Source: an uncultured Allobaculum sp.
GTDB taxonomy: Bacteria > Bacillota_I > Bacilli_A > Erysipelotrichales > Erysipelotrichaceae
Length of the DNA stretch: 64,000 nucleotides
NCBI GenBank assembly: GCA_910579655.1
Contig: CAJTVE010000002.1
Coordinates: forward strand, 34,452-98,451
Direction: 5' to 3'
Part shown: positions 62,291-64,000 of the stretch, in pieces
Numbering within the stretch: position 1 is the stretch's first letter
Layout: each line of letters starts with the position of its first letter
Made by a program: the position numbers and the translations under genes
Notes under the pieces: model-generated
The model's input: only the letters and a program-made list of their open reading frames with translations
What the model was told of the DNA's origin: nothing
Databases searched by the model: none

Positions 62291-63329
62291 TTTAGGAACT
62301 TCTTTATATCCGGGTTCCTTCCAAGAGATTCCCTCCTGCATCCAGGAGGGTTCTCTGGTTTTTACTTCGGCTCATATTCCCGAAGCGCAGAGTGATCCAT
62401 CCAAACTCAAAGATCTGGTTGACCAGCTCCATGCAAGAAAAGCGAAGGTCATGTGTGATGTGGACGACCAGACAGCCAGCCAATATGGGTTTGACTCTCT
62501 GGATGAGTTTGCCAGGGCTATGGATCTGGATATTCTGCGTCTGGATTTTGGATTTACTCTGGAGGAAATTGACCAGATTGCCTTCAGGATTCCTGTCGCA
62601 TTAAATGCTTCAACGATTGAAACGGAAACAAAGAAATGGCTTCTGGCCCGCCATTCCAGTCTTCTATTTGTGCACAACTTCTATCCACGTCCGGAAACCG
62701 GACTAGATCTGGAAACATTCTGTACGATGAACGAAGGTGTTCCAGCAGCCAATCTTTCTGTGTTTATCCCCGGTGACGAGGTGTTGCGCGGTCCACTGTT
62801 TCAGGGGCTTCCAACTTTGGAATCCCATCGTCATGGGGCACCGTATGTGGCATGGACTCAATTTAAACGCCTTGGCATCGACCAGATTCTGGTTGGAGAT
62901 CCCGGCTTAAGTGAACGCGAGCTGAACTTTATCCAGCAGGCAATGCAGGGGTGCTATCTCATCCCTGTACTTCTGGAGGACTTTGCGGATTCATCCATTC
63001 TGGATAAGCCCTTTACGATCCGGGCTGATTCGCCTAAGACGCTGCGCCGTCTGGCGGAAAGCCGTCTGATGCATGATCCAGCAAAATCGATTGCCCCATC
63101 CAATACAGTCAGACGTGTTCGTGGAAGTCTATGTCAGGACAATGAAAGTTATGGCCGCTATGCGGGTGAAATCATGATTACCACATCCGACTATCCAGCC
63201 GATGATAAGGTCAATGTCATTGGTCGTGTGCATCCACGGTATGCTGAGCTGCTGGACTTTATCCCCAATGGTGCAAAGATCCAGCTGGTTCAGGCAGATC
63301 AGTACGGTTTGAACAAATTGTATAAGTAA
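62280..63329 (+). CDS. mupG: 6-phospho-N-acetylmuramidase (MupG, DUF871 family)
   Basis: 349 aa TIM-barrel plus C-terminal domain of the DUF871 family. In Staphylococcus aureus, MupG splits MurNAc-6-P-GlcNAc, imported by MurP, into MurNAc-6-P and GlcNAc, and is encoded with murQ, murP and murR. The N-terminus NNLGTSLYPGSF and KVMCDVDDQTASQYGFDS fit the family. Its ATG 62280 lies inside the murP 3' end (11-nt overlap) without a clear ribosome binding site, so translation is probably coupled to murP. Confidence 0.92.
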   Translation: MQNNLGTSLYPGSFQEIPSCIQEGSLVFTSAHIPEAQSDPSKLKDLVDQLHARKAKVMCDVDDQTASQYGFDSLDEFARAMDLDILRLDFGFTLEEIDQIAFRIPVALNASTIETETKKWLLARHSSLLFVHNFYPRPETGLDLETFCTMNEGVPAANLSVFIPGDEVLRGPLFQGLPTLESHRHGAPYVAWTQFKRLGIDQILVGDPGLSERELNFIQQAMQGCYLIPVLLEDFADSSILDKPFTIRADSPKTLRRLAESRLMHDPAKSIAPSNTVRRVRGSLCQDNESYGRYAGEIMITTSDYPADDKVNVIGRVHPRYAELLDFIPNGAKIQLVQADQYGLNKLYK

Positions 63330-63366
63330 GACCAATGCGGCCAATTCGATTTTGAAAAGACTGAAA

Positions 63367-63410
63367 GCCCTGCAGGCAAGGAGAATCTCCTCTTCCTGCA
63401 GGGCATTTTG
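63367..63410 (+). terminator. Terminator of the mur cluster
   Basis: GCCCTGCAGG / CCTGCAGGGC with an inner GGAGA / TCTCC stem, followed by ATTTT. Confidence 0.75.
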
Positions 63411-63502
63411 GTATTCTATTCATTTGTGTTCGGCTTGAGTCTATAATCGTTTGCAATTCAGATTAGTGGCATGATCATTAGCTAAGACTAACTAAGCGAT
63501 AA

Positions 63503-63547
63503 TTAAAAACCCGAAGAATATTGGATTTCTCCTTTATTCTTCGGGTT
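63503..63547 (-). terminator. Terminator of the rRNA operon
   Basis: ACCCGAAGAAT / ATTCTTCGGGT on minus followed by TTTTTAATT, just after 5S rRNA. Confidence 0.85.
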
Positions 63548-63556
63548 TCGCTTTTG

Positions 63557-63663
63557 TCTGGCGACTTCCTATTTTTGCTTTTACACTATCGTCGGCGTTC
63601 AATGGCTTAACTTCCGTGTGCGAGATGGGAACGGGTGTGACCCATTGGCTATCGTCACCATAC
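63557..63663 (-). rRNA. rrf: 5S ribosomal RNA
   Basis: Minus-strand sequence contains the conserved GGGTCACACCCGTTCCCATC, CACGGAAGTTAAGCC and CGCCGACGATAGTG segments. The ends pair (TGGTGAC with GTCGCCA) as helix I. Ends are accurate to a few bases. Confidence 0.95.
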
Positions 63664-63952
63664 ATTGCATTGAATCAGCACATCTTTGGATGATCATTCA
63701 ATGACAGATTCGGTTTCAGTATTCTTGCGAATACCGCGGGTTGGATTCACATGAATCTTTCAAAAACAAACACCAGCTTCGACATAACCTTGGTTACAGT
63801 TATGATCTGATCATTTCTGATCGTTTACTTCTTATTACCGCCTGTCTGTGATTTTGAATGATTCTGGAATCATTGTCTTTAACTTGCGTCTTTGACTCTG
63901 TTTCCATATCCTTCATTCTTCATCACTTCCAACAGGCGCTCTCGTTTATCTT
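63664..63952 (-). other. 23S-5S internal transcribed spacer
   Basis: About 290 bp with no tRNA recognised. AT-rich; likely holds processing stems around the 23S and 5S ends. Confidence 0.6.
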
Positions 63953-64000
63953 AGATTAAGCTTTCGACCGATTAGTACTGGCCAACTTCATTACTCACGT
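63953..64000 (-). rRNA. rrl: 23S ribosomal RNA, 3' end (partial)
   Basis: The minus strand reads GTACTAATCGGTCGAAAGC near the edge, the conserved 3' end of bacterial 23S rRNA. The rest lies outside the window to the right. Confidence 0.9.

Noticed and set aside
63664..63952. tRNA gene in the 23S-5S spacer
   Set aside because: No cloverleaf or T-loop GTTCRA motif in a fitting position was found by eye.

Overview
The window looks like chromosomal DNA of a low-to-moderate GC Firmicute, most likely an Erysipelotrichaceae-type gut anaerobe. The call rests on the gene set, on AGGAGG-type ribosome binding sites, and on an RNA polymerase beta subunit with Asn where most bacteria have His526 (E. coli numbering), a natural state known from Mollicutes and relatives. 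TGA is used as a stop. No phage, conjugative element, CRISPR array or tRNA was seen; the one mobile element is an IS607-type insertion.

Left third (1-22 kb): a PPC-domain protein; a thiol peroxidase with a single cysteine; a three-gene operon for an electron-bifurcating lactate dehydrogenase (lctB-lctC-lctD) preceded by two TGGTNNNACCA boxes; rpoB-rpoC; the K+ uptake pair trkA-trkH; a small DUF3783-like protein; a lipoprotein; and a single-chain L-serine dehydratase. Most are on the minus strand.

22-27 kb: a cation:proton antiporter gene is split by an element of about 2.8 kb carrying a frameshifted serine-recombinase tnpA, a divergent tnpB and a long non-coding 3' tail with an 18-bp perfect hairpin. 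Removing positions 23849-26662 restores one antiporter frame of about 437 codons. The element's right flank would be the natural guide for its TnpB.

27-48 kb: a branched-chain amino acid ABC operon (livKHMGF, with an attenuator-like terminator after livK) plus a CBS-ACT protein; an M50 protease; ychF; a cluster ispF-dtd-folD-DUF951; a secreted NlpC/P60 hydrolase with a long Pro/Glu/Val-rich linker; tpiA and pgk; a membrane-anchored beta-helix-like protein; and glyA-rlmH.

48-64 kb: an orphan RelB/DinJ-like protein with a C-terminal membrane helix; a secreted CAP-domain protein; 1.3 kb with no recognisable gene; a DHA2 efflux pump divergent from an XRE-TPR regulator and a second MFS pump, with a GTAA x8 microsatellite just upstream of the regulator; a TetR gene and a 7-TM protein with a perfect operator; and a MurNAc(-GlcNAc) salvage cluster (RpiR/MurR-like regulator, murQ, EIIBC murP-like, mupG). 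The right edge holds 5S rRNA and the 3' end of 23S rRNA on the minus strand.

Start sites were moved from the longest frame to the codon with the best ribosome binding site where the sequence allowed. All functions are read from motifs and remembered family features; no database search was run.
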